NCBI RefSeq assembly: GCF_028372415.1
Contig: NC_092876.1
Coordinates: 221,761,528-221,825,527, forward strand
Origin: Notamacropus eugenii
Lineage: Eukaryota > Chordata > Mammalia > Diprotodontia > Macropodidae
Length of the DNA stretch: 64,000 nt
Direction: 5' to 3'
Under the pieces are notes generated by a model. That model did no database searches and had not been told where the DNA came from. It saw only the letters and a list, made by a program, of their open reading frames with translations. Made by a program: the position numbers and the translations under genes. Positions 12,831 through 25,285 of this stretch are shown piece by piece (position 1 is the stretch's first letter; each line of letters starts with the position of its first letter).

Positions 12831-13590
12831 TCATGCTTCTCTTGATTCTTGTATTTGAAAGTCAGATTTGCTATTCAACTCTGATATTTTCATCAAGAAT
12901 GCTTGAAATTCCTCTATTTCATTGAATGTCCATTTTTCCCCCTGAAGTATTATAATCAGTTTTGCTGGGTAGATGATTCTTGGTTTTAATCCTAGCTTCC
13001 TTGACCTCCAAAATATCATATTCCAAGGCCTCTGATTCCTTACTATAGAAGCTACTAGATCTTGTGTTAACCTGATTGTGTTTCCAAAATACTCAAATTG
13101 TTTCTCTCTGTCTGCTTGCAATATTTTCTCCTTGGCCTGGGAACTCTGGAATTTGGCTACAATATTCCTACAAGTTTTCCCTTTGGGATCTCTTTCAGAA
13201 GGTGATCAGTGGATTCTTTCAATATTTATTTTACCCTCTGGTTCTAGAATATGAGGGCAGTTTTCCTTGATAATTTCTTGAAAGACGATGTCTAGGCTCT
13301 TTTTTTGATCATGGCTTTCAGGTAGTCCAATAATTTTTAAATTGTCTCTCCTGGATCTATTTTCCAGATCATCGTCTTTTCCAGTGAGGTATTTCACATT
13401 GTCTTCTATTTTTTTGGTTCTGTTTTATAATTTCTTGATTTCTCATAAAGTCATTAGCTCCATTACAATTTTTAAGGAATTATTTTCTTCAGTGAGCTTT
13501 TGGACCTCCTTTTCTATTTGGCCAATTCAGTTTTTTAAGCCATTCTTCTCCTCATTGGCTTTTTGAGTCTTTTTTGCCATTTGGGTTAGT
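12831..13590 (-). pseudogene. HAL1-A ORF1, C-terminal part
   Basis: Minus-strand pieces KKSLDIVFQEIIKENCPHIL and KQFEYFGNTIRLTQDLVASI to QIQESREA-stop are the RRM and C-terminal domains of L1-type ORF1p. The frame is broken between 13121 and 13206. The N-terminal part continues at 16041-16350 beyond the HAL1-B insertion. Confidence 0.8.
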
Positions 13591-14450
13591 ATTTTTTTTT
13601 TTAATTTTAAATGTTTATTTACTAATTTTTAGTTTTCAACATTTATTTCCACAAAATTTTGAGTTCCAAAATTTTCTACCCATCTCTCCCCTTCCACATC
13701 CCATAATGTCTTGCATTCTGATTACCCCTTTCCTTCCATATGCCCTCCCTTCTATTGCACCCCTCCCTTCCCTTATCCTTATCTTCTCTTTTTTCTTATA
13801 GGGCAAGATAGATTTCTATACCCCATTACCTGCGTTTCTTGTTTCCCAGTTGTATGCAAAAATATTTTTCAACATTCATTCCTAATACTTTGAACTCCAA
13901 CTTCTCTCCCTTCCTCCCTCCCCACCAGTTCCCACTGAGAAGGCAAGCAATTCAATATAGGCTATATATGTGTAGTTTTACAAGACTTCCATAATAGTCA
14001 TGCTGTATAAGATTAACTGTATTTCCCTTCATCCTATCCTGCCCCCCATTTATTCTATTCTCTCTTTTGACTTCGTCCCTCCCCATAAGTGTTTACTTCT
14101 AATTACTCCCTTCTCCTATTTATCTTCCCTTCTATCATCCCCCTCACCCCATTTGTCTCCTTCTCCCCTACTTTCCTGTAGTGTAATATAGATTTTCATA
14201 TCAAATTGAGTGAGTGTGTTATTCCCTCCTTAAGCCAAATGTGAAGAAAAAAAGTTTCACTTTTTCCCTCTCACCTCCTCCTTTTTGTCCTCCATTGAAA
14301 AAGCTTATTCTTGCCTCTTTTATGAAAGATAATTTGCCCCATTCCATTTCTCCCTTTCTCCTCCCAATATATTCCCCTCTCACCCATTAATTTTTATTTT
14401 TTTTTTTTAGATATTATCCCTTCTTAATCAATTCACTCTTGGGCTTTCTG

Positions 14451-14461
<11 letters not shown>

Positions 14462-14506
<45 letters not shown>
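14462..14506 (+). repeat. (TG)n microsatellite
   Basis: About 22 perfect TG units in the HAL1-B 3' UTR, at the position equivalent to the CA tract of HAL1-C. Confidence 0.95.
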
Positions 14507-14508
<2 letters not shown>

Positions 14509-14631
14509 CCCCTCCAACTACCCAAATACTGAGAAAAATTTCAATAGTTACAAATATTGTCTTTCCATGTAGGAGTGTAAACAGTGCAACTTTAGAAAGT
14601 CCTTTATGATTTCTCTTTCCTGTTTACCTTT

Positions 14632-15765
14632 TCATGCCTCCCTTGATTCTTGTGTTTGAAAGTCAAATTTTCTTTTCAGCTCTGGTCTTTTCATCAAGAA
14701 TGCTTGAAAGTCCTCTATATCATTTAATGACCATTTTTTCCCCGGAAGTATTATAGTCAGTTTTGCTGGGTAGGTGATTCTTGGTTTTAATCCTAGTTCC
14801 TTTGACTTCTGGATTATTCTGCTCCAAATCCTTCCATCCCTTAATGTAGAAGCTGCCAGATCCTGTGTTATCCTGATTGTATTTCCACAATACTCGAATT
14901 GTTTCTTTCTAGCTGCTTGCAATATTTTCTTCTTGACCTGGGAACTCTGGAATTTGGCTACAATATTCCTAGGAGTTTCTCTTTTTGGATCTCTTTCAAG
15001 AGGTGATTGATGGATTCTTTCAATATTTATTTTGCCCTCTGATTCTAGAATATCAAGGCAGTTTTCCTTGATAATTTCTTGAAAGATGATATCTAGTCTC
15101 TTTTTTTGATCATGGTTTTCAGGTAGTCCCATAATTTTTAAATTGTCTCTCCTAAATGTATTTTCCAGGTCAGTTGTTTTTCCAATGAGATATTTTGCAT
15201 TATCTTCTATTTTTTTTTATTCTTTTGGTTTTGTTTTATAATTTCTTAGTTTCTCATAGTCACTAGCTCCCATCTGCTCCATTCTAATTTTTAAAGAACT
15301 ATTTTCTTCAGTGAACTTTTGAACCTTCTTTTCCATTTGACTAATTCTGCTCTTTAAAGCATTCTTCTCCTCATTGGCTTTTTGGACCTCTTTTGCCATT
15401 TGGGCTAGTCTATTTTTAAAGGTGTTCTTTTCTTCAACATTTTTTTTGGGTCTCCTTTAGCAAGTTGTTGACTCACTTTTCATGATTTTTTTGCCAATTT
15501 TCTCTTCCCAATTTTTCCTCCACCTCTTTTATATGATTTTCAAAATCCTTTTTGAGCTCTCCCATGGCCTGAGATCACTGCACATTTATTTTGGAGGTTT
15601 TGCATGCAGAAGCCTTGACTTTTAGGTCTTCCTCTGAAGACCCAAATTGTTCCTCCTTATCTGAAAGGATGGAAGAAAATATCTGCTCACCAAGAAAGTA
15701 ACCCTCTATTGTCTTATTTTTTTTTTCCCTTTTTGGGGCATTTTCCCAGCCAGTTACTTGACTTT
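14632..15765 (-). pseudogene. HAL1-B ORF1
   Basis: Minus-strand pieces: KKNKTIEGYFLGEQ N-terminus near 15720, a coiled coil (MAKEVQKANEEKNALKSRIS, 15399 downward), and a 166-residue C-terminal open piece from 15132 to the stop at 14632 ending TQESREA. The family order is kept but stops and frameshifts separate the pieces. ORF1p is an RNA-binding trimer that packages element RNA. Confidence 0.8.
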
Positions 15766-16040
15766 TGAGTTCTTTGTCAGGATTGACTGAGCTCAAGGCT
15801 GAGATTCAGATTAGTTGCTCAATTTCCCCAGGCATTTTAGGTGGAGGTCTCCTGGGGCTGCCACTCCAGACCACACTCCCCTCTCTTGGGTGAAGGAGCC
15901 CTCCCACTGACCTTTGAAGCTCTTTGTGGGTTAAACAATCTGGGAACTGGTGCTGTTGGTGGCTCCCTGAAGTCTGTTCAGGGTCCCATCCCTGTCATGT
16001 TGGGCTGCGTTGTGTGTGCTCTGTGTTTCCTGGAGGTTAG

Positions 16041-16350
16041 TCTATTTTTTAAAATATTATTTTCTTCAGTATTTTGAGGGGGTTCCTGTAACAAGATATT
16101 GACTTGTTTTTTATGATTTTCTTGCATCACTCTCATTTCTCTTTCCAATTTTTCCTCTGCTTTTCTTACTTGATTTTCAAAATCTTTTTTGAGCTTTTCC
16201 ATGGCCTGTGACCAATTCACATTTTTCTTGGAGGCCTTTGATGTAGGAGCTTTGACTTTGTTCTCTTCTTCTGGTTGTATGTTCTGATCTTCTTTGTCAC
16301 CAAAGTAAGATTCTACAGTCTGAGTTTTTTCAGCCAAAATCTTGAAATTC
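16041..16350 (-). pseudogene. HAL1-A ORF1, N-terminal part
   Basis: Reads ESYFGDKEDQNIQPEEENKV then EKLKKDFENQVRKAEEKLER, the N-terminus and start of the coiled coil. It is separated from the C-terminal part by HAL1-B. Confidence 0.75.
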
Positions 16351-17168
16351 TGAGTCTTTATTAAGGTAAGACTCTGCTTCCAGTGTGTAGGGTATCCTAT
16401 CCCAAACTTCAGGGGTTTTGTGCAGCTATTTTCAGAGATAATTCTAGGGGTCAGGAAATTTTCAGTTTTTCCTTGATCAAAGTAGAAGGGTTTACTCCTT
16501 TCTTGACCTATGCTGTGGTCTGTGAGCAATCACTAGCACTCTTCTCTGCCTTGGAAGTGTGAGGAAGACTCCCTCTCCACTATCCTCTCCAAGCTCTGCC
16601 ATGCCAGAGCTCATCCTCACCAAACATGGGAAAAGCAAGAGAATCCTGCCTCAACACCAGCAAAGAGATCCCTGCAATGCCCCCCAATCAGCTGCTTGAT
16701 CCCTATAAATGTCTGTGAGCCAGGAGCTCCAGAAGCAGTCACTGCTGCTGTTGCTGCTGGTACTATCACCATTGGTGCTACCTCCACTGCCCTGTGATTG
16801 GAGTCAGACTGTGCTCCTCTCTTACCCTTCCGACAGTTTTCCCACTGACCTTCTATGCTGTCTTTGGCTTTTGTGGTTGGAATAGTCTGGAAACCACCAT
16901 AGTTGCTGGTGATTCAGTCCCCTGTTCCGGCCCATCTATGCCAGCGTGGCCCATGCTGGACTGTACTCCACTCCCAACCCAGAGTGATAGACCTTTCTTG
17001 TCGACCTACCAGGCTGTCTTGGGCTGGAAATTTGTTTCACTCCATCATTTTGTGGGTTCTGCAGCTCTAGAATTTGTTTAGAGTCATTTTTTACAGGTAT
17101 TTGGAGGGGTTTGGGGGAGAGCTCAAGCAAGGCCCTGCTTTTACTCCACCATCTTGACTCTGCTCCCC

Positions 17169-17400
17169 TCACCCATTCTTTAAAGTCCATCATCCTCTCC
17201 CTTCTATGAAATTTTTCCCAATCTGATCTCTTCTATCTCTGAATTAATAGTCTGTACCATACAAGTAACATGATGCTTTATATTTTTGTGTAATTCATAT
17301 CTCCTCAAGGAAGTTAGAAACTCCCCAGGGTCACAAACTTCCCTCTTTTGTTCTTTATCTGCCTAGCATAGTCTTAGGCATATAACTAATATTTCATAAT
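17169..17400 (+). mobile_element. L2-like LINE, right part
   Basis: It starts with the duplicated TCACCCATT, then continues the L2 3' end: CTGTACCATACAAGTAACAT, ATTCATATCTCCTCAAGGAA and TAGCATAGTCTTAGGCATAT. Confidence 0.6.
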
Positions 17401-17537
17401 TATCTTGTGATTTGTCTTGGCTTACTTCAAGAAATATGTATTAAGGGTTTATTATGTGCAGAACATTATACCAGGTGTTAGGGAATGAGAAAAGAAATAC
17501 TTTGCCCTAGAAAAGCTTACAATTTTCTTGGAGATAG

Positions 17538-17574
17538 CATAGGAAGGAAGGAAGGAAGGAAAGAAGGAAGGAAA
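17538..17574 (+). repeat. (GGAA)n microsatellite
   Basis: Nine GGAA/AGAA units. Confidence 0.9.
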
Positions 17575-18151
17575 GACATAAATGAAGCAATTAGAGAACA
17601 ACTGTATGTGGTAATAATACTTTGCATTTATACAGAACTTTAAACACTTTATGTCTTCCTAGACAATGGATCACAAGCCTGCTTCTGTTGTGCTTTCCCT
17701 TTTAGAATCCCCTTCACAAATTCAGTAGACCCAGTTCTTTAGCAAAGGTAACGACTGAAATGGCAAGCAAGAGTTGTAATGAAAAAGCATTTCCTCTTAA
17801 ACCAGGGACATCATCTCCCAGAAATACATAGAGTCCAGGACCATGGAAGAATGGACTTTCTTAAAGTATAGGTGATAGTGAGGCTAGGTGTGTAGGGAGC
17901 ACATGTGACTGAGGCAACTCATAATTCTGAACCTATAGGTTTCTCTGGAAGACCTTTAGATATTCTCTGGAGGGCATGGTATGGATGATAGATGAGTTGC
18001 TTTGATGTTCAGATGAGACAGCTCTTTGAAAGACGCAGTGTCTCTGTGGTTCTGCTGATTCAACTAGACTTGCCTTTCCTTACACCTCTATTTTATTATT
18101 CCTTGGAAAGCACAAGAGTTTTTCATGTTTCGAAATATAGATATTCCATGA

Positions 18152-18409
18152 GATGGTAGCTAGGTGGGACAGCAGACAGAACACCAGATCTGGAATCAGG
18201 AAGACCTAAGTTCAGTTACGGACACAAACACTTACTAGCTATGTGACCCTATATAAGTTACTTATCCTGCCTACTTAATCTGTCTGTAAAATGGCAATAA
18301 TGAGAGTACCTACCTCTCAGGGTTGTTGTGAAGATAAAAATAAGAAAATATTTGTAAAGCATTTTGTAAACTTTAAAGCACTCTATAAATGCTACTTACT
18401 ATTATTATA
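18152..18409 (+). mobile_element. CORE-SINE with L2-type tail
   Basis: GGTAGCTAGGTGGGACAGCA head, CTAGCTATGTGACCCTATAT core, TGTAAAATGGCAATAATGAG and a TATTATTATA end. Confidence 0.75.
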
Positions 18410-19381
18410 GCATATACACATGCATATTACCAAAGATTTTCTATGCTTTGAGTGCATTGATGGTAAGGTGAATTAATTGGCAATAGTAAAAGAAATGAAT
18501 TCAGGAAGAGGATTCAGCTTTCTGATTACAGCATCTGTATATTTTTCTGTTCTAAGATTTGCTGTTTGTCTGGATTCAGACCATGAAATGATTTGGCTCT
18601 CAAAATGCATTTTTGAAGACTTTGTGGTTTTGTGTTCGGTTCCCAAATTATCATCTTGTTAGTGAATTGGTCATAAATCCCTGAGTCATTTCCTTTGTGG
18701 AGTACAGAGAGTATACATTGGAATAGAGGAATATTTGAAAATTGCAAATTCTCATGAAATTGTCTTTTGGTGCTGTCGTTTTATTTATTTCAAAATTAAA
18801 TTTTACTTTGAAAACTTATGGTTGAACATCAGTGCATTAAACTGAACTTTTTCAGTAACTATTTACATTTTAATTAAGTAATTACTCTGTATAAAGTATT
18901 ATGGCTTTTCAGTCAATTCTTCTAGGACAAGTAAAATTCTACATATTTCATTTTTAATAACTTTTCCTCTTCATAGTTCTCATATATTTGATTCTCCAGG
19001 TTCTGCTTTTTATTTCATTTTTTAAAATTTTGCCTTATTTCATAAAGGTCTTCTTGAAGTTTTTTTTGTGTTCTTCCTACTTGACAGTTTTGATGGAATT
19101 GTAGTATTGCATTATATTAGCATATTATGATGTAGTCAATAATTCTTGTATTGTTGGACATTAAGTTGCTTCTAGGTTTTTTTAATTACATGTAATGCTT
19201 TTATGAAAATCTTTGGACAGAGAGCTCTTTTTTCTAAAGAAAAATAATATTTGCAGGCTATATTTCCAATAATTTTATTATTGGGTCAAAGGATACAATT
19301 GTTTTTGAAAATTTTATAGCCTAGTGCCAGATTGTTCTCCAAAACATTTCATCTCCATAATGCTTTATAATCCAGTGGATA
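18410..19381. other. AT-rich intergenic DNA, nothing recognised
   Basis: No exon, RNA gene or confident repeat. Around 18950-19330 the sequence has the look of an old degenerate retroelement tail (runs of T and ATTGTTGGACATTAAGTTGC). Confidence 0.4.
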
Positions 19382-20031
19382 TGTTAATCAGGGTTCAAGT
19401 TTAAATTAAGAGTTTCAGGGAAGCACTTACAATTCTGGAGATAATCCAGGTTTATTGGAATGGTAAACAGGAACAGAGTTCAACCAGCAGCCCTAGCTGC
19501 AGTAAGTATAATTCAGAGCAGGTCCTATAAGCTTCTCAGATGCCAGATTCCCACTTATGGAGGAATGGTGGACTCCATATCTAAAATCTGCTAGGAATGC
19601 CCTCTGGAAGTCCAGACTACCATGTCTCTAAGTCTAAACTGTCTGGGATCCACAGGAGAGAGGCCTTTATACCTGTTAGGAGCTGAGTGGAAAAGTACCT
19701 GGTTTTTTCACTGCAGCCAGTTCACACAAGATGTTATGTTTGTGGCTTTATGACTTTTCAAGGCCTTCCGAGCTGGCTTTGCACAGATGTGTGCAAAACA
19801 AAACAATACAAAAAACCTCAAACATGAATGGGTTCAAAGTGAGGGATACACCTTTACCCTAAACTAGATGGGAAAGCCAACAAGTAACTGACTGATGTCT
19901 AGAATATGGAAAATAAGCAGACAAGCAAAACAGAGGAGGGTATATCTGCCACATACAATACAGAGTCAGTGCAGAACCTGGGCCTTGCAAGACATTTCAC
20001 AGCTTAGTAATATCACACTGTGGTCCACCAC
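19382..20031 (-). mobile_element. candidate solo LTR (minus)
   Basis: On the minus strand: GGTATAAAGGCC (TATA box, about 19669), then about 210 bp downstream CCAATAAACC (polyadenylation signal, about 19453), and a 3' end at TTAACA (19382). This spacing is that of U3-R-U5. No internal retroviral coding sequence is present. The left edge fits TG...CA; the right edge is approximate and no clear target duplication was found. Confidence 0.55.
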
Positions 20032-20329
20032 CTCTTACGAATGTTGAGCTGTCTTCAATTCATACACTCAGTCATACAGTTTGAAGTGAAAAGACTTGCT
20101 TCAGAGGTGAGATCTGAACCTAGCTTTTCTGACTTGAGTTGAGGCTCTTTCCATACTAGCAAATTACTGACAATTTGCTGGATATGAGGTGGTCCCTGAT
20201 AGATGTTTCTATTTGCACTTTTTTGATTATTATTGAAGCAGAACATTTTTTCAAGTGAGTATTAATGACGTGTTTCCTTCTGCAAAAAATGGCTTCTCAT
20301 ATCTTTTGACTATTTATGCCCTTGTCATT

Positions 20330-20530
20330 TTAGGTTTGCTATTCCACCAGAATATAATGCTCCCCACCTTTCCTTACCTATAGGCAAGGTCATATTTTCT
20401 CAGAGCAACTAAACTTACCCTGCTACTAGGCTGACTCAAATTATGCTCCATGAGGGCAATGCCTATTTCTTACTCATATTTGTATCACCTCTAGCACCTA
20501 TTATAATATTCTACATGTAATAAATTCTTA
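20330..20530 (+). mobile_element. L2 LINE 3' end
   Basis: Contains CTCCATGAGGGCAATGCCTA, TTGTATCACCTCTAGCACCT and the AATAAATTCT end. Confidence 0.6.
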
Positions 20531-20889
20531 ACCATATTCAGAGACTTGAGCTGGACAAGCTCCAAGCTTAGTATTTCATGTAAGTAAGTATTTAATGGGA
20601 AATTGACTCCTTCCTCAGTTTAATTTCATGAGACAGTTATCAATGGCTGTTTCCATTTATGCTAATAGTTGGAAAATACAGTATGACTTAACAAATCTTT
20701 GGCAGCAATATCCTAGATTGGGACACAGATGATATTTGGGGTCTCTGCTGTTTCTTTGTGTTACTTTGTCTCAGTTTCTTAGTCTTTCAAAGTTTTATTA
20801 TCTTTCCAAATTACTGTATGTCGTTGACCATGTACATATTATTACTTTACTTTTCTCTCAGTAAAGCTTTGTGTCTTCCTATATTTTTC

Positions 20890-20980
20890 TGAGTATTTAT
20901 ATATTATATACACATATATATAAGCATACATAAATATGTTATATATATGTATTATACAAATTATATATATATATATATAG
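20890..20980 (+). repeat. (TA)n-rich simple repeat
   Basis: Interrupted TATATA and CATA units. Confidence 0.85.
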
Positions 20981-22500
20981 TCAGTCTATCTTTGCCTCTC
21001 CCCTTCCTGCTACTTCATTTCATTTCTTGTTTTTAATAAGTACATATGAAGACAAAAAGTTTACCTTTTATTATGAAAAGTCACAACCACCAACCACCAT
21101 ACAAGAAAAGCTTAACCTCCCTATGACTCAGTTTCCTCATGTATAAAATGAGAATTTTCTAGCTCTAAAGTTAAACTAAAACAAACCTTGTGACAGAAGA
21201 AATCTATATACAAGTAAAAACAAAACAAATTTTTTTTTTACTTTTTTCACCTATTGTTTGTTAATTTTTAGCATTTTGTTCTGTTTTTCTCCTGTGAATT
21301 CTTAATCAGGAAAAAAAAAATAACCTTCTTTCCCTAGTCTGACCTTATGTAACAAAATTAACATACCTGTCCAATCAGTGACTTGAAGAATGGAGACTGT
21401 ACTTTTAGAACAAGGTAAATACCTTTAAGAGTAATGATAACCTATAATTCTACAAATCTGAACATAGTAAATTAATTTCAGAAAGGTAGGCTAGGTTGCA
21501 TGATCAAACTGTAATTTAATGAGACACGAGAGAGGACAGGATAAGCAGCTCTGATTATTGAATAATGCAGATGAAAATAAAACTTTTTGAATTCACTTCA
21601 GAAAAAGCAGACAATGATATGACTAATCTATTCATTTCAAACATCTTCATTATGTTCCAATACTTGAAGCTGAATATATTGTGTAATAACTGGTACTGCT
21701 TATTAAGATGCCCAAAATGTGGAGACTGATAGATAATTCTGTGATCTGTTCCTTTCTGTATACATAAATAGTCAAAGGCAGATGGGACAAAGAGGGGAAG
21801 ATAAGTACAAGGAAGACAGAAGATTAGTTTTGAAAGAGGTAACTACTTTCAAGGAATCTTCATTTTGGGAAGCTTATCTCACTCAACTGGCTTATGCAAC
21901 CTTGTTATTAAATTAATTCAGGGCTCCTTTAGCAAGTGTCAAATTGATTATGAATTAAAATCTTTGAAAAATAAGCATGCTTCATCAATAATATTTCAAA
22001 TGTCCATGATTTTGCCAGCTAGGGAATTCTTTCTGACCATGTAGATTGTAATTATTCTTAGCAGATAGCATTGAATTGCTTAAAAAGAAAAAAAAATCAC
22101 CTAGTGGTCAACCTTCTAGCAAAGAGCCTCTCCAAGCTTAGCTAGGTTTGTTCTTAAGATCCTTAAGATCACCGACATACACTCCATTAACAGGCAATTT
22201 TACTCGTGTCCTCCACTAAAATATTACTGTAATACCTAAGGGACGAGTGGAAGTAAACCTCGGGTTTCAATACTAGAGTTGTGGCAGATCCTGCCCAAGT
22301 TAGACAGTCTTCTTTTATGGGACTCCTGGTGGTATAATAAAAAGTTTGCCTTTATGTAGCACTGAACAGTCACAACGTGTACTTAAGTATACATTATCTC
22401 ATTGAATCTCCTTATTCATTGACAAATAGTTATTAAACAACTCTTTTAGTGCTTAAAGGTATTGTGATGGGCACCAGGGCAGATTTGAAAAACAAAATAA
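20981..22500. other. intergenic DNA, no gene recognised
   Basis: A MIR-like piece (CCTATGACTCAGTTTCCTCA) lies near 21118. The rest, including 21350-22400, looks unique and non-coding. Confidence 0.4.
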
Positions 22501-23040
22501 GACAGAGTAGTGCCCATTTATTCATTCATTTCTTTATTCAACAAATATTTATTGTGTGTGAAAAACACTGGAGACGTCACAAAGCATGGATTGGGGTACA
22601 GTGTCAGCAGAGTGTGAAATCTCTGGTAGGAAAAGATGTTTCAAGCAGAGATAACCACAATACTCAATCAAGCAGCAAGCATTCATTATTAGTTATGTAC
22701 CACGCACTGTGCTAGATGCTAAGGATGGCAAGACAAAGGATGAAAGAATCCCTCCTGTCAAAGATCTTACCTTCTAATGAGTATAGAATGATATATATAT
22801 GTATTGTGCGTGTTTATGCATGGTGAATAAAGAAACATGTATGCAAAGCACTGGTCAGAGATTAGCTCTAGGTCACACCCATTTATCTCCCTAGTGTTGG
22901 TGGCCTGGGGTGAAAGTGGGAGCTGCTTACAACCAGATCCTCCCAGTCAACAGAGGGCACACTAGAAAGTGGTTAAAACTGAATATTATGTGAGGTCTGG
23001 GGAAGATTTGGGATGGAGGAATGATTATTATCACAAAAAT
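22500..23040 (-). mobile_element. L2-lineage LINE fragment (minus)
   Basis: The plus strand reads CAACAAATATTTATTGTGTG and CGCACTGTGCTAGATGCTAA, the reverse complement of an L2 3' end. The pattern repeats at 24171, 26330, 28020, 28630, 33410, 35330, 37310, 45820 and 57600. Confidence 0.5.
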
Positions 23041-23055
23041 TCTAGGGAAGGCAAT

Positions 23056-23282
23056 GTGTTGTAATAAAAATAGACTATTAAGTCAGATGAGGCTTTGAAT
23101 CTCATCTCTAATAATTGCCAGGGGCCAATCGCTTAACCTCTATGAGGCTATTTCCTCATCTATGAAATGAATATGATTCCTACACTACCTGCCTGCCTCA
23201 TGATGCTATTGTAAAGATAAAATGAAATAATGCCTGTAAAACACTTTATAAGTCTAAAAGTAACATATAAATGTAAGCAATG
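23056..23282 (+). mobile_element. MIR-type SINE
   Basis: CTTAACCTCTATGAGGCTAT, a TCATCTATGAAATGAATATG stretch and the GTAAAACACTTTATAAG tail, in MIR order. Confidence 0.65.
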
Positions 23283-23999
23283 ATAACTTTTCTTACAGAA
23301 AGAGAAGCAAAGGCTTCCTGAAGTAGGTAGCATCCGAATGACACTGTAAAAGTTGAATAAAAATACAGCAGGCAGAAGGGGGAGTATTGGAAATAGCATG
23401 AGTAAAGGCAGAAGTGGGAAAACATATGCATGGTTAGGAGCCGGAAAATAATAGTCCAGTTTGCCTGGTATATAGGGTGCATGGAGGGGAGTAATGAGTT
23501 TAGGCTGAAAACGCTTTTAATTTTTTTGCTACTCTTTGTTCTGGGTTGCATGTTAAGGAAAGGACTTTGATTTTAACTCAAGTAGAGAAAAATTTAAGAT
23601 TTCTGAGCAGAGAATGCATAAAAAAAGATTATTCCAGCCATGGCATGCAGGATAGATTAGAGGGCAGGTAGAGGTGAAATGGGAATACCTGTTAGGAAGC
23701 TATTGTAATAAATAATCCATGAAGGTGGAAATGAGAGCATATAATATGGTGGAAAGACCATTACTCTTGAGAGGAGGGGGTAGAAATGTGAGGTAGCAGA
23801 GATGGCAAACATTACTGCATTCTCTTTCTCTGTGGCACCACCAGCCTCCTATGTTCACAACTTTAAGGTTCTTCTTAACTTTTCTCCCATTATCTCTAAT
23901 GTTTAATAACACAGAAATGATATAATAATACAGAGCAATAGATGGGAGAATATAATAACCTAATCTTTGGACATACTGAGTTTGAGGCACCAGTGGTGT

Positions 24000-24530
24000 C
24001 CTGGATGTAACTTGAAGGCAGGCCTAAAACTCAGAAAAGTCAGGGTGAAAGATATAGAATTAGGAGACATCTGCATGACTTCCATATTCTGCCAATACAT
24101 GGAATGAGGTGGTGGTTGAAGCCATGGAAATGAAGAAGCATATAGTCTAGCTGGTAAAATACAGTAAGGCAAATACATAAGCAATTTTTTAAAGGATAAA
24201 TGATAAAATATAAACAATGTGTAATAAGGGCTCATGGGAGAAAGTTAACCCTTCTGACTGGAATGGTCAAGGAAGGTTTGATGGAAAAAGGTAACATATC
24301 ATCAAAGGATAGAATTTTAAAAGGCAGAGAGTATTCTGGCAAGAACAAAGTATTTTGGGGATAGGTTGTGAACAGACTTGGGCATCAGGGAGACCAATCT
24401 GATAGTAGGGTAAAGGAGTGGTTGAAGGGGAGATTGGTTGGAAGTGGGGAGAGCTGCTAAGAAGCTATTGGTGTAGTCAGTTAAGAGGTAATAAGGGCCT
24501 GAGCCAGGCAAGTTGTAAAGAAAGGGAGAG
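24000..24530 (-). mobile_element. L2-lineage fragment (minus)
   Basis: Contains GGTCAAGGAAGGTTTGATGG and AGGGAGACCAATCTGATAGT, the same dispersed pattern as in 26330-26960. Family assignment is tentative. Confidence 0.4.
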
Positions 24531-24539
24531 GATTGGATG

Positions 24540-24720
24540 TCAGATCATAAGACCCTAAGATCAAAGATTTAAACCTGAAAAGGACCTTAGATTTCATAGA
24601 CTCCAACCCCTAAATTTCTCAGATGAGGAAACTGAATCACAGGGAAGTTCAAGGATTTATTTGCTCAGAATCACTCACTTAGTAAATGTCAGAGGCAGGA
24701 TTTTTATTTCAGAGGTGAAA
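24540..24720 (-). mobile_element. MIR (minus)
   Basis: CAGATGAGGAAACTGAATCA, then a CTCACTTAGTAAATGTCAGA-GGCAGGA stretch: MIR reversed. Confidence 0.6.
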
Positions 24721-25019
24721 TCAATAGGACTTAAGAGAATGAAGGGTGATGATAAGGAAAAATCAAAAATGATTTCAAGGTCTCAGTATAGGCAAATGGG
24801 AGAATGTCACTGAAAGAGGGAACTAAAAAATAAAACAACCATACACAATGATCAAAAGTGAATATAACAAAATTATCAAGGTCAAGTATGACTGAAATGA
24901 AGATCTGCATAAGATACCCCCAAACCATCCTTTCACGGATGTGGAACCTTAGGTGCTACACACTGCACATATTTGTCATCTTTAATGTATCAACCAGTTG
25001 CACTGATTTTCCCCCTCTT

Positions 25020-25285
25020 TAAAAAGTACTATTTGCAATGATTCAAGGCAGTTTTGAAGGACTCGTGATAAAAATTGCTATCCACCTCCAGAGAATTGAT
25101 GAACTCTGAGTGCAAACTGAAGTATAATTTTCTCATTTTATTTTCCTTGTGTTTTTTTGGCAACATGGCTAATATAGAAATGTTTTGCATAATTTCACAT
25201 GTATGAATCATATTGAGCAAAAGAAATTTGGAACTCAACATTTTAAAAAGCATAAATATTTTTTTAAAAATTAAAAAAATATTAC
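25020..25285 (+). mobile_element. 5'-truncated L1 3' end
   Basis: It matches the 3' end of the L1 at 1658-10075: CACCTCCAGAGAATTGATGA, GGCAACATGGCTAATATAGA, TTTGGAACTCAACATTTTAA and an A-rich tail. Confidence 0.75.

Larger units (their letters stand above)
13591..16034 (-). mobile_element. HAL1-B, 5'-truncated, nested in HAL1-A ORF1
   Basis: It starts (3' end) with an A-tail complement at 13591 and ends 5'-truncated at 16034. GGTTAGT flanks it at 13584-13590 and 16035-16041. HAL1-A ORF1 sequence becomes continuous when B is removed: the joined order is the same as in B's own ORF1 around 15395-15415. B also has ORF1 followed by a 3' UTR without ORF2. Confidence 0.85.
11769..17168 (-). mobile_element. 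HAL1-A: full-length HAL1 (ORF1-only L1 relative), split by HAL1-B
   Basis: On the minus strand it runs from a 5' end GGGGAGCAGAGTCAAGATGG (17168) through a 5' UTR and ORF1 to a 3' UTR and an A/T-rich tail at 11769. ORF1 is followed directly by the 3' UTR with no ORF2, which defines HAL1. Target-site duplications TCACCCATT flank it (11760-11768, 17169-17177). Minus HAL1-B and one target copy it is about 2.95 kb, the same as HAL1-C (2.9 kb). Confidence 0.85.
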
